Shown: one piece after another, positions 1-10,046 of the stretch | Layout: each line of letters opens with the position of its first letter | How positions within the stretch are numbered: position 1 is the stretch's first letter | Assembly: GCF_001458255.1 (NCBI RefSeq) | Contig: NZ_CYSB01000047.1 | Span: forward strand, 1 to 64,000 | Direction: 5' to 3' | Length of the DNA: 64,000 nt | From: Thalassovita autumnalis | Lineage (GTDB): Bacteria; Pseudomonadota; Alphaproteobacteria; Rhodobacterales; Rhodobacteraceae | Position numbers and translations under genes: made by a program | Notes under the pieces: generated by a model | The model's input: only the letters and a program-made list of their open reading frames with translations | Databases searched by the model: none | Told to the model about the DNA's origin: nothing

Positions 1-56
1 GTTTTTCGAACTGTGAATCACGCCCCTACGCGGAAATCAATGGGTCCTGACCCTAA
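1..56 (-). mobile_element. End of an IS or MITE-like element (rest lies left of the window)
   Basis: Read on the minus strand from base 56, the sequence starts TTAGGGTCAGGACCCATTGA. This closely matches the ends of the palindromic element at 49040-49304 (21 of 23 bases between 34-56 and 49282-49304). The block CAGTTCGAAAAA inside the edge (1-13) also recurs in that element. The element supplies the last codons and the stop of the neighbouring glycosyltransferase/sulfotransferase gene, so it appears to have inserted into that gene. No transposase is visible because the window ends here; it could be a full IS or a non-autonomous relative. Confidence 0.6.
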
Positions 57-1154
57 TGATTTAGGAGCGTATTGGTTCTCCCTTGTGATTGCCGGGAGAG
101 CGGTCATGGGGTTTCGGACAACATGTAAGCAATGGTCCCAAAACAAATTGCTGCGCCTTTCGGCAATAGGATGACCTGCCCAAGGATTCTTAGGATCGTC
201 TACCGACATCATCCAAGAAGCAACTCCATCAACGCCATCCGTCTCATGGCCAATGTCAAAACCCATCTGCCGCAACAAGCTGGCTGCAAACCCTGTTCCT
301 GTACGAGGATGCCCCACAATGAGAAACTTCCGGTGATAGATGTGGTTTCTATGGTGTCGAATTGACTCCTGGTAATCGTCAGCCTCCTGCCTCAGACCTT
401 GCTCAATAAGGTAATCGACCCGCTTCGCTTTCGGATGAATCAATGATGGCAAGCTGCCAACGGACCAAGACAATTCAGAGGCTATAGGTGGAAAAATTGT
501 CACCGCCTGATGATCCTCGGCTACGTCACGATGCAGGAAAACATCCGCGGTATGAGAAACATCTTCAAACTTCTCTATTACAATGCGAGCAAAGGCAGAG
601 GTCATTGCATGACAGGGGTTCGCCATCCGAATCTCTTGCGAAACTCGCACGTCTTTACTGGCAGCTTCGTGATCAGAACCATAGGCCCAACCGAGACGCA
701 GCAATTTCGGCGTCTTTGCCTCAAATTCCAGCTCTCCCGTATCAACCCAATGCTTCAACTTCGATAGGACAGGTGCAAACTGTTCGTGGATCCTGACGTC
801 ATCTTCCAAAATCAGCGCGGTTTCATTTGACGAAGCTATTTGTCGCCACAAACGTAAATACGTCGCAAAAACAGCCACTTGCTGAGGAATCAATATGTTA
901 TTACACTCATCGCTACCGCAAGAAAGCTTGCCACAGCGGAAACACGGCGGAAACTGCCGCACTTTCTGTTGCTCAAAAAGTGATTTAACATCAGGATGAT
1001 CGGGCCCACAGGCATCAAACCACTCAAACTGCCTTATCCCCACACCTTTTAGGTGTTCGGCAACATACGATCGCCGATCTTTGGATTCCGGCAAGCTTAC
1101 AACATAGATTTTGTCAAATAAGTCGGACCAGAAGTAGTCATTAATGCCCATCAT
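18..1154 (-). pseudogene. Glycosyltransferase family 25-like protein with truncated C-terminal sulfotransferase-like domain
   Basis: The N-terminal 250 residues resemble LPS-type family 25 glycosyltransferases (start IYVVSLPESKDRR, acidic LEDDV motif at E117-D119). A cysteine cluster (C71, C74, C79, C84) could bind zinc. From about residue 275 a second domain begins with a P-loop-like GHPRTGTGF (281 onward), as in PAPS-dependent sulfotransferases, but it ends after about 90 residues where such domains usually run 200 or more. The last 12 codons and the TGA lie inside the mobile-element end at 1-56, so the sulfotransferase part is very likely truncated. I chose ATG 1154, with AGGA just upstream, over an in-frame TTG at 1172. 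Base composition is visibly more AT-rich than the following gene, suggesting transfer. The glycosyltransferase half may still be functional. Confidence 0.65.
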
Positions 1155-1266
1155 TTTTCCATTCCTATTCAACCTTCATCAGCCGGCTTTTAGGTCTTGC
1201 ACTACAATGACACCTACGATTTCTTCTTTCGAAAACGCAATGTGAAAAGCCGCCAACCCTTTAACT

Positions 1267-4200
1267 ATGCCCCTCATCGCCCCCACTCACCGTACCCGGT
1301 TTTTTCTGTCTCTGCTGATCCTTGTGGTGCTGGCGGGGTTGTTCTGGACCGGCTCGCGCTATCCGTCGCTGAATGAAAAGGCGATGATGTCGGGCGCTTT
1401 GCAGCTGGAGGACGCGCTGTCGTTTGAGGCCCGGTTTGAGATCACGGGGGATATGGGGCTGGCGGAGCGGCTGTTTTTCTCCACCCTCAACTGGATCGAC
1501 ACCAATAAGAAAGGCATGACCTTCGGCATCCTCTTTGCCGCCGCCTTTCTGACTGCTGCGGCCAATCTGACCAGCCGCAGTTTTCGCGGCGGCTTCAGCA
1601 ATGCGCTGCTGGGTCTGGGGCTGGGGGCGCCTTTAGGGGTGTGCGTCAACTGCGCCGCGCCAATTGCCAAGGGGATGTATGCGGCCGGGATGCGGGCTGA
1701 GACGACGATGGCGGCGATGATCGCCTCACCCACCCTGAATGTGGTGGTGCTGACCATGGCGTTTTCGCTGCTGCCTACCTATATGGCGCTGACCAAAATT
1801 GCCCTGTCGCTGGGGCTGATCCTGATTGTGGTCCCGCTCGTGGCGCGGCTGCTGCCGCAAAAGGAACTGCCGCCAGAGGCACAGCTGAGTGCCGCACCGG
1901 TCCCGCAGGCCTGGAGCGCGGCTGAATTAGGCTCTATCCCAGCCGAAACCGAAGCTTTTCTGCCGGCACTAATCGCGGTGGCGCGCGACTATGTCAAAAA
2001 CCTCTGGTATATCATCAAACTGACCGTGCCGCTGATGTTGCTGGCGGGGTTCCTTGGCACCTTGGTAGCTGTGCTGCTGCCGGGGGAGCTGATCCTGGGG
2101 CTGGAGTTTTCCGCCTTGGTTTTGGCGCTGGTGGTGCTGGTTGGGGTCTTCCTGCCGGTGCCGATCGGCTTTGATGTGGTGATGGCGGGCGGGCTGCTGG
2201 CGACCGGGCTCAGCCAGGGTTATGTCATGGCGCTATTGTTCACTTTGGGCAGCTTTAGTGTCTATTCCTACTTCATTATGGCCACGTCTCTGGGCCAACG
2301 CGCGGCGCTCAGCCTGACCTTTGCGGTGGCTCTGGCAGGCTTTGGTGCCGGGCTGGGCACCGATGCCTATCACCGCTGGCAGAGCGAGAAAGCGCTGGAG
2401 CTGCTGTTGCAGGGCGATGCCGGTGACCATGTCCCCGCGCTTTGGGGCGCAGCGATGGCCGACACCCCATCTGTCACCGTGACCGCCACACCACTGAACC
2501 CGCCTCAAGGCCACAGCGACGGGCAAAGCACCTTCATCCGCCAGGAGGCGCGGGAGATCGGAATCGACAAGCCGGTTGAATTCACCATGCGTGACATGTG
2601 GCCCCCATTCTGGGAAGGCCGCAGCCTGGCCTCGGGCGATATCGACAATGACGGCGATCTGGATCTGGTTGTCGCCTCCACTGAGGTTGGCCTCTACCTC
2701 TATGCCAATGACGGCAGCGGCCAGTTCAGCCGGATCAGTGTCGATTTGGGCCCGCTGGCCGAGCGCAAGATCTTCAACGCCGTTCTGGTCGACCTCAACA
2801 ATGACGGCTGGCGCGACCTGTTTCTGACCAGCTATCTGGAGGGCAATTTCCTCTGGCTCAATCAGGGCGGCCAGTTCACCGGCCCGCCGCAGCCGGTGCA
2901 GAACCGTGCCGACACGCCGCTGACGCTCGCGCTCAGCTTTGCCGATGTGGACCGCGATGGTGACCTGGATGTGGCTTTGGGCAACTGGGCCGCAGGTTGG
3001 TACCGCCGCATTCCGGGTGAGGAAAGCCGCAACCGGCTGCTGTGGAACCCCGGTGCGGGCCAGGCCTTCACCGGTGCGCAGTACACCGATCTGCCCGGCC
3101 TGCCCGGGGAAACCCTCAGCATCCTGTTTTCTGATCTTGATCGCGACGGGGCGGCGGATCTGCTGGTCGGCAATGACTTCGACATCCCCGACTATTTCTA
3201 CCGCGGCGATGGCGCTGGTGGCTTTGCCATGATCGACCATGCCAGCGGGATGATCCCCTATACCACCACCACCACCATGGCGCTGAAAGTGGCCGATCTA
3301 ATGAATGACGGCCAGCCCGAGGTCTACATGGCCCAGATCGCCGGTCGCGCCTCGGGCGTGTCGGAACGGCTGAAGATGCAGCCGTTGGAGCAGTATTGCG
3401 ACGCCATCAAAGACCCCGCGGCCAAGGCCATCTGCGCCAAGAACATGGCGATCAAGGACTGGTATAAATCCGGCAACAACTTTGACCCCACCTATGCGGC
3501 ACGCTGCCAGCAGCTGACCGGACGATATGCCGAAGAATGCCGCGCCATGCTGGTCAAGGATCTGGCGATCCAGAAACGCGACGCCAAGGTCTGCGCGCTG
3601 ATCCCGGCCTCACAAGTGATCCCACGCGCCTATTGCGACCTGCATTTCAAACCCACCCGGCAGCCTACCGCCGACGAAATTGCCCTGACCCACCCGCAGC
3701 GGCTGCGCGCCAATGTGCTGCTGGAACAGCCGGACGCAGGCGCGCCCTACGCCGACACTGCCGTGGCCCGCGGGCTGGAGGTGGGCGGCTGGAGCTGGGA
3801 TACCAAAGTGTTTGACGCCGACCTTGATGGCCATCTTGACGTCTATATCGTCAATGGCACTTGGGTCCCGAATGAGGTCTCGCCCTCAAACCTTTTTTTC
3901 CACAATCAGGGCGATGGTGGCTTTGCCGAGGCCTCAGGCCCCTTCGGGTTGGAGGATTACCTGATGACCGCCGCCGCCACCCAGGTGGACATCGATGGCG
4001 ATGGCGATCTGGATCTGGTGGCCCACCCGGTGAACGGACCGTTGGTGGTGTTTCGCAACACCATGGCGGGGCGCGACGGCGCCCATGCGCTGGTGCTGCG
4101 GCTGAGCGATCAGCGCGGCAACCGCGACGGCATTGGCGCGGTGGTCACGGCGGTGCTGCCGGATGGCCAGCGCCTCAGCCGCGAAATCCAGCTGGGCGGC

Positions 4201-4353
4201 GGCTTCATGAGCTTTGACGCCCCCGAGGTGCACTTTGGTCTTGGCCCTGCCGCGGAGGTGAGCGCGTTAGAAATCCATTGGCCCGATGGCAATACAGATC
4301 AGCTGCCAGGTCCCTTCCCCGCCGGCCAGCGTTATCTGGTGGAACGCCGCTAA
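1267..4353 (+). CDS. Membrane permease fused to FG-GAP/VCBS repeats and ASPIC/UnbV domain (CRTAC1-like)
   Basis: A 1028-residue multidomain protein. Residues 10-30 and about 75-370 form a polytopic membrane domain like the DUF318/ArsP-type permeases; the segment GVCVNCAAPIAKGMYAAGM and the following ASPTLN fit that family. From about residue 455 the protein is periplasmic or surface-facing, with seven calcium-binding-loop FG-GAP/VCBS repeats (DIDNDGDLD at 459, then about 509, 560, 624, 677, 852 and 909). A cysteine-rich insert lies near residues 710-800. The final 80 residues (RLSDQRGNRDGIGAVV to HWPDGNTD) match ASPIC/UnbV. The substrate is unknown. It lies among glycosyltransferase and sulfotransferase genes, so a cell-envelope role is possible. 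The fusion is one uninterrupted reading frame. Start: the only ATG near the domain, with no strong ribosome site. Confidence 0.75.
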   Translation: MPLIAPTHRTRFFLSLLILVVLAGLFWTGSRYPSLNEKAMMSGALQLEDALSFEARFEITGDMGLAERLFFSTLNWIDTNKKGMTFGILFAAAFLTAAANLTSRSFRGGFSNALLGLGLGAPLGVCVNCAAPIAKGMYAAGMRAETTMAAMIASPTLNVVVLTMAFSLLPTYMALTKIALSLGLILIVVPLVARLLPQKELPPEAQLSAAPVPQAWSAAELGSIPAETEAFLPALIAVARDYVKNLWYIIKLTVPLMLLAGFLGTLVAVLLPGELILGLEFSALVLALVVLVGVFLPVPIGFDVVMAGGLLATGLSQGYVMALLFTLGSFSVYSYFIMATSLGQRAALSLTFAVALAGFGAGLGTDAYHRWQSEKALELLLQGDAGDHVPALWGAAMADTPSVTVTATPLNPPQGHSDGQSTFIRQEAREIGIDKPVEFTMRDMWPPFWEGRSLASGDIDNDGDLDLVVASTEVGLYLYANDGSGQFSRISVDLGPLAERKIFNAVLVDLNNDGWRDLFLTSYLEGNFLWLNQGGQFTGPPQPVQNRADTPLTLALSFADVDRDGDLDVALGNWAAGWYRRIPGEESRNRLLWNPGAGQAFTGAQYTDLPGLPGETLSILFSDLDRDGAADLLVGNDFDIPDYFYRGDGAGGFAMIDHASGMIPYTTTTTMALKVADLMNDGQPEVYMAQIAGRASGVSERLKMQPLEQYCDAIKDPAAKAICAKNMAIKDWYKSGNNFDPTYAARCQQLTGRYAEECRAMLVKDLAIQKRDAKVCALIPASQVIPRAYCDLHFKPTRQPTADEIALTHPQRLRANVLLEQPDAGAPYADTAVARGLEVGGWSWDTKVFDADLDGHLDVYIVNGTWVPNEVSPSNLFFHNQGDGGFAEASGPFGLEDYLMTAAATQVDIDGDGDLDLVAHPVNGPLVVFRNTMAGRDGAHALVLRLSDQRGNRDGIGAVVTAVLPDGQRLSREIQLGGGFMSFDAPEVHFGLGPAAEVSALEIHWPDGNTDQLPGPFPAGQRYLVERR

Positions 4354-4537
4354 CCCGGCGACAGGTCACGGCGACAAGGGCGCGCCGCTAAGGGCCTAAA
4401 AAATCCAAGTGTTTTCATTTTTTGCTAACCAGCGTTACAGTAAGACTACGGTAGTGATCTTACTTTGGCCCTGCCTAACACTCAAACCCGCTCGCCCCCA
4501 CTTGCAATGAAAACCGCCCAACCCAAATCGGAGCGCA

Positions 4538-5695
4538 ATGACCAAAACGCTTTACCTCCATATCGGCGCCCATAAAACGGGCTCAAGCGCGATCCAAATC
4601 GCCTGCCACAACAACCTGGACGCCCTGCGCGCACAGGGATGGGATTTTGCTTTTGAACCAGGGCAGCCGTTGAATTGGGGGCAGTGTTTTCAGTACGGAC
4701 CACAGGGGCCGGACGTACGGTTCAAATTTGATCCAAAATGGATGAAGCAGCTGCGCAACAGGTTAAGCCCCCCTGACGCCCATACAGTTATCCTTTCTAT
4801 GGAAGACCTGTTCTTCCTTGATGGCGTCGACATTGAAAACTTCTGCGCGATGATTGGGGATCTGTTCGATGAGGTTCATGTGGTCGCCTATCTCAGACGG
4901 CAGGATGAGCTGGCCAATTCGCAAAAAGCACAATCAGCAAAAACGGTGCAATCTGCACGTCTGTTTGGGCTTGAAGCTGACCCATTACCTGCGCTCACCC
5001 CAGCCGTGCGCCGTTATTTAAGCTTCGCCAGCAAGCTGGCACAGTGGCAACAGGCGCTGCCTGACTCCCAGATTCAACTAAGGCACTACCACCGGCCTGC
5101 CCTCCATCAAGGCGATGCCGCCGCTGATTTTTTTGACCTGTTGGGCCTGGATTTGCCCTGGCAGGTTGGTCGGATCAACGAAAGCTTGGGCGCGATGCCC
5201 ATCCGTCTGCTGCTGAACATCAGGCAAATGGGCGTCAAAAACGTGCGCCTGGCAGATCTGGTCGATAACGGCTGGCCCTCAGACGACCCAACACCGTTTC
5301 TACCAACAAGGTCGCAGGCCGCAGCTTTCCTGACCACATTTTCCGCAGAAAATGACAAGCTGGTTGAACTATTTCCAAATTTTGAAGGCTTTCATCAAGG
5401 CTTTGACCGCTATCCTCGCAGCGGCAAGGACACTGAAATCAAAGAAGGCACATTCCGCCACTATGTTGAAACAAACCTAACCCCCCTGACGGAGAGCCCG
5501 GCAGCGCCCCCTTTGTCACCGGAGGTGCAAAAGGAATTGCGCCCGGCGCTGGATGCTATTCTGGCAGATCTGCCAAAACATGAAAAATCCGTTGCGCATC
5601 TACTGCGCGACTGGTTGCCTAACCGTAGAAAACAAACGCTCATCGGACCGATGCGAAGCAATTCGCAGCCGCACAAAGATTGCAAGACCTCCTAG
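4538..5695 (+). CDS. Sulfotransferase-like protein
   Basis: 385 residues. The N-terminus LYLHIGAHKTGSSAIQ is the phosphosulfate-binding loop of bacterial sulfotransferase-like proteins (expected HxGxxKTGSS/T). The middle segment VVAYLRRQDELANS fits the 3'-phosphate-binding region (R-x-D-x-x-x-S). The likely reaction is transfer of sulfate from PAPS to a sugar hydroxyl, in the cytoplasm, on a polysaccharide precursor. GGAG lies 5 bases before the ATG. The next gene is a paralogue with the same N-terminal motif, followed by a galactofuranosyltransferase, which supports a role in decorating a surface glycan. Base composition is lower in GC than the kps and rml genes. The acceptor cannot be told from sequence. 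Confidence 0.75.
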   Translation: MTKTLYLHIGAHKTGSSAIQIACHNNLDALRAQGWDFAFEPGQPLNWGQCFQYGPQGPDVRFKFDPKWMKQLRNRLSPPDAHTVILSMEDLFFLDGVDIENFCAMIGDLFDEVHVVAYLRRQDELANSQKAQSAKTVQSARLFGLEADPLPALTPAVRRYLSFASKLAQWQQALPDSQIQLRHYHRPALHQGDAAADFFDLLGLDLPWQVGRINESLGAMPIRLLLNIRQMGVKNVRLADLVDNGWPSDDPTPFLPTRSQAAAFLTTFSAENDKLVELFPNFEGFHQGFDRYPRSGKDTEIKEGTFRHYVETNLTPLTESPAAPPLSPEVQKELRPALDAILADLPKHEKSVAHLLRDWLPNRRKQTLIGPMRSNSQPHKDCKTS

Positions 5696-5742
5696 TCTTG
5701 TGCCAACAGAAGGCCGATCAATTGCGAAAGAAGGCAAGTTGA

Positions 5743-6795
5743 ATGCTCAAAACCCTGTATATGCATATCGGGAACCAGCGAACCGCCACAACTTCGATTC
5801 AGTCGTTTCTGCAGAAGAACGCCGGCCCTTTGGCAAAACAAGGTTATTTTTCAGCCAATGGTCGCCGCCGTCATGATACCTTAATGCATAGGTTGTTCAG
5901 CGGCAATTTGTCAATGGGCAAGTTTGTCCAAGATCTGCAGACTCAAGCGACCCAACACAAAGCAAAACATGGCGTCGAACAGCATAGTGTTTTCATCACA
6001 GACGAAGCGATCTGCCAACGCAAAGACTTGACCCAGATCGACGCCTTGAAAGAGCACTTTGATGTTAAAATCATCTTTGCATTGCGACGACAGGATCTTT
6101 GGCTGGAAAGCTGGTATTTTCAAAACATCAAATGGCAATGGGACCCTAAACTCGCCCATTTGACCTTCGACGAATTCCTGGAGCGCCGCGGCGATTTCCA
6201 TTGGGCGCATTACGATCAGCATCTCCGGATGATTGAAGGGCATTTTGGCCAGGAAAACATCAGCCTGCTCCCCTTTGAAACCGGTCAGCTACCCGATGGT
6301 CCAGTAAATGCGTTCTGTCGCTTGATGGGTCTGAAGGACCTCAGCGCGTTCAGTCAGCCGCAGCACCTCAACGGCTCCCTTTCTGCCACGATGGTTGAGT
6401 TTATCCGCAACCTACCGATGGATGCGATCCCTGAACAGCAGCGTGAGTTGGTGCGTTACTGCCTCCAGCGGGTAGATAAAGAAGTGTTTGGCCATTGCGG
6501 TCGCCAGAGTGAACGCTTGCTGAAACCGGACCACCGGCGGCAGATCCTTTCGGAATATGCAGAAGGCAACGCAGCCGTTGCACAGCGATATTTCGGTCGG
6601 GACGATCTGTTCAGGGATCCACTGCCCGCCGATGACACCCCGCTGGCGGAACTGAAAATCCCGTCAGACAGCAGCGAACTTATGGAACAATTCGTCGTGC
6701 CTTTCATCACCCAGCTTGTTTTGGACGATATGTTGAAAGCCCCCGGAGAACCGAAACCAACAGCGCCACCTCAAACGGCCCGTAAGGTCAGCTGA
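5743..6795 (+). CDS. Sulfotransferase-like protein (paralogue of the preceding gene)
   Basis: 350 residues. It opens with LYMHIGNQRTATTSIQ, a variant of the phosphosulfate-binding loop in which Lys-Thr-Gly is replaced by Arg-Thr-Ala. The later segment FALRRQDLWLESWYFQ corresponds to the second cofactor-binding region. The gene follows its paralogue by about 45 bases, and its TGA overlaps the ATG of the galactofuranosyltransferase gene (TGATG), so the three genes are probably co-transcribed. AAGAAGG precedes the start. The substituted P-loop residue leaves open whether it is active or has a different donor; membership of the family is clear, the substrate is not. Confidence 0.7.
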   Translation: MLKTLYMHIGNQRTATTSIQSFLQKNAGPLAKQGYFSANGRRRHDTLMHRLFSGNLSMGKFVQDLQTQATQHKAKHGVEQHSVFITDEAICQRKDLTQIDALKEHFDVKIIFALRRQDLWLESWYFQNIKWQWDPKLAHLTFDEFLERRGDFHWAHYDQHLRMIEGHFGQENISLLPFETGQLPDGPVNAFCRLMGLKDLSAFSQPQHLNGSLSATMVEFIRNLPMDAIPEQQRELVRYCLQRVDKEVFGHCGRQSERLLKPDHRRQILSEYAEGNAAVAQRYFGRDDLFRDPLPADDTPLAELKIPSDSSELMEQFVVPFITQLVLDDMLKAPGEPKPTAPPQTARKVS

Positions 6796-8651
6796 TGCAT
6801 GATGCGCCGCTCCAATCCCTGATCTGGCCGGACCCAACGCTTTGCCCGGACCCGGATCTTTGGTTGCGGCTGCACGGCGATGTGGCGCTGGACGCGGACG
6901 GTCGCGGATTGCAGTTTGGTGCGGCGGGGGGCTGGGCAGGTTTTGACACCTACGGCAACCTGTTCAATCTGGCCCGTTGGCGGGAACATTGTGATCTGAC
7001 CGCTTTGCAGCTTCGTTTGCAGGGATCAGGGCAGCTCACCCTGGAAATCTTTGAAATGGGGCACCCGCCTGAGGTGCCGCCGATTCTAGAACGTCAGATC
7101 ACGCTTGAACCCGGCCAGCCCCTGACGCTGGACCTGCCGCTTGATCAGCTTGACCCAGATGCGGAGGAGGCCAGCGGTCTTTTGGCCTTTGTGCTGCGCG
7201 CCACGGCGCCGGCGCAACTGACCGCCGCCGATTGGATCAGCCCCGATGCCACCCAGCGACAGCCAGACATGCTGCTGGTCATCACCAGTTTCCGACGTCC
7301 TGAGGCGCTGCAGGCCAGCCTGTCGCGCTTTGCCACCTATTTGCAGGGCAGCCAGATCGGCGGTCACCTGCAGCTGGCTGTGATCGACAATGATCAAAGC
7401 CTGCGCGCCTCGGGGGCACTGCCGCCGGACCTGTTGCAGCACCCGCAGATCAGCGTGATTGAAAACGAAAATCTGGGCGGCGCCGGGGGCTTTGCCCGTG
7501 GCGCGATGGAGGCGCAGGCGCGCGGGGTCAGCCATTGCCTCTTCATGGATGACGACGCCGCAATTCCCATGGCCGCGCTGGACCGCACATGGAGTTTTCT
7601 GGCCCATGCCCGTGATCCTGCCACCGCTGTCGCCGGGGCCTTGGCCGAATCCAAACGCCCCTGGTGCCTGTGGGAAAACGGCGCGCTGTTTGACCGGATC
7701 TGTCGCCCGCAACAAGGTGGCATCGACCTGCGTGATCCTGGCGAATTAACCATGCTTGAACAGATCAGCGCCCAGCCACGGCCTGATAATTTCTACGGCG
7801 GCTGGTGGTATTTTGCCTTCCCCATCGCGGAAATGCGGCACCTGCCTTTTCCGTTTTTTGTGCGTGGTGATGATGTCAGTTTCAGCCTGGTGCATGACTT
7901 CAACATCGTGACCCTGAACGGCGTCATGGCCCATCAGGATGAGGATTTCACCCGCAAGGAAAGCCCGCTGACCGTCTATCTGGATCTGCGCAGCCATCTG
8001 GCCCATCACCTGGCCCTGCCAAACATGCGGCTGCCCGCGTGGAAACTGGGCCAGATCATGCTGCGGTTTCATCTCCGCTCTTTCCTCAATTTCCATTACG
8101 AAAGCCTCGAAGCGATTGCGATCGCCCTCGAAGATGTGCTGCGCGGGCCTGAATTTTTTGCCGCCGAGGCGGATCTGCGCCATCGCCGTGCCGATTTCGC
8201 CCGCCTGACCGAGGTGGAGCGGTGGCAACCTGCCGCGCCCGGCGTAACCGCTGAGGAGGCACCGAAACCGCCGCCCCGCTGGATGGTTTTGGCGATGAAG
8301 CTTACCTTGAACGGCTATTTCCTGCCGGGGTTTGACCGGTTTGGCGCAACCCGGGTGTTGCCCGCCCGGCTGCGGGGAAATCGGCGGCTGGTCTGGGGGT
8401 CGGCGCATCTCACCTATGTCACGCAGGACGGTCAGTGTTATCACCTGCACCATGACAAACGCCGCGGCTTTGCCCTGACCCGCCGGATTGCGGCGGCAAC
8501 CTGGCAATTGCTGCGCCACAAGGCCCGGCATGAGGCCGAATGGCAGTCAGGTTACAAAAAATTCACCACTGGGGAATTTTGGCGCGCCCGATTGGGCCTG
8601 GCCCCGGACGCACAGTCGGAGCAGCCGGAACCGGCCAGCAAATCCGCCTAA
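6795..8651 (+). CDS. Galactofuranosyltransferase GlfT2-like (GT2 family)
   Basis: 618 residues, close to the usual 630-640 of mycobacterial GlfT2. Residues 1-150 form a beta-rich N-terminal domain (from DPDLWLRLHGDVALD), followed by a GT-A domain starting MLLVITSFRRPEALQ. The metal-binding FMDDDA motif has aspartates D252-D254, nearly the same position as the DDD of GlfT2. WYFAFPI and NGVMAHQDEDF in the second half also fit the family. The expected reaction is transfer of galactofuranose from UDP-Galf to a growing glycan at the inner face of the membrane. UDP-galactopyranose mutase, which makes the donor, is encoded immediately downstream in convergent orientation. The ATG overlaps the stop of the upstream sulfotransferase gene. 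Acceptor unknown. Confidence 0.85.
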   Translation: MHDAPLQSLIWPDPTLCPDPDLWLRLHGDVALDADGRGLQFGAAGGWAGFDTYGNLFNLARWREHCDLTALQLRLQGSGQLTLEIFEMGHPPEVPPILERQITLEPGQPLTLDLPLDQLDPDAEEASGLLAFVLRATAPAQLTAADWISPDATQRQPDMLLVITSFRRPEALQASLSRFATYLQGSQIGGHLQLAVIDNDQSLRASGALPPDLLQHPQISVIENENLGGAGGFARGAMEAQARGVSHCLFMDDDAAIPMAALDRTWSFLAHARDPATAVAGALAESKRPWCLWENGALFDRICRPQQGGIDLRDPGELTMLEQISAQPRPDNFYGGWWYFAFPIAEMRHLPFPFFVRGDDVSFSLVHDFNIVTLNGVMAHQDEDFTRKESPLTVYLDLRSHLAHHLALPNMRLPAWKLGQIMLRFHLRSFLNFHYESLEAIAIALEDVLRGPEFFAAEADLRHRRADFARLTEVERWQPAAPGVTAEEAPKPPPRWMVLAMKLTLNGYFLPGFDRFGATRVLPARLRGNRRLVWGSAHLTYVTQDGQCYHLHHDKRRGFALTRRIAAATWQLLRHKARHEAEWQSGYKKFTTGEFWRARLGLAPDAQSEQPEPASKSA

Positions 8652-8662
8652 ACTTACCTCGC

Positions 8663-9964
<1,302 letters not shown>

Positions 9965-10046
9965 TCATCGCCATAATCCCGTCTTCGTCACGGCCGCGAA
10001 ATCCAGTAAAATAAGGCCCAAGGACAGAAACAAGGATCCCCCCGCC

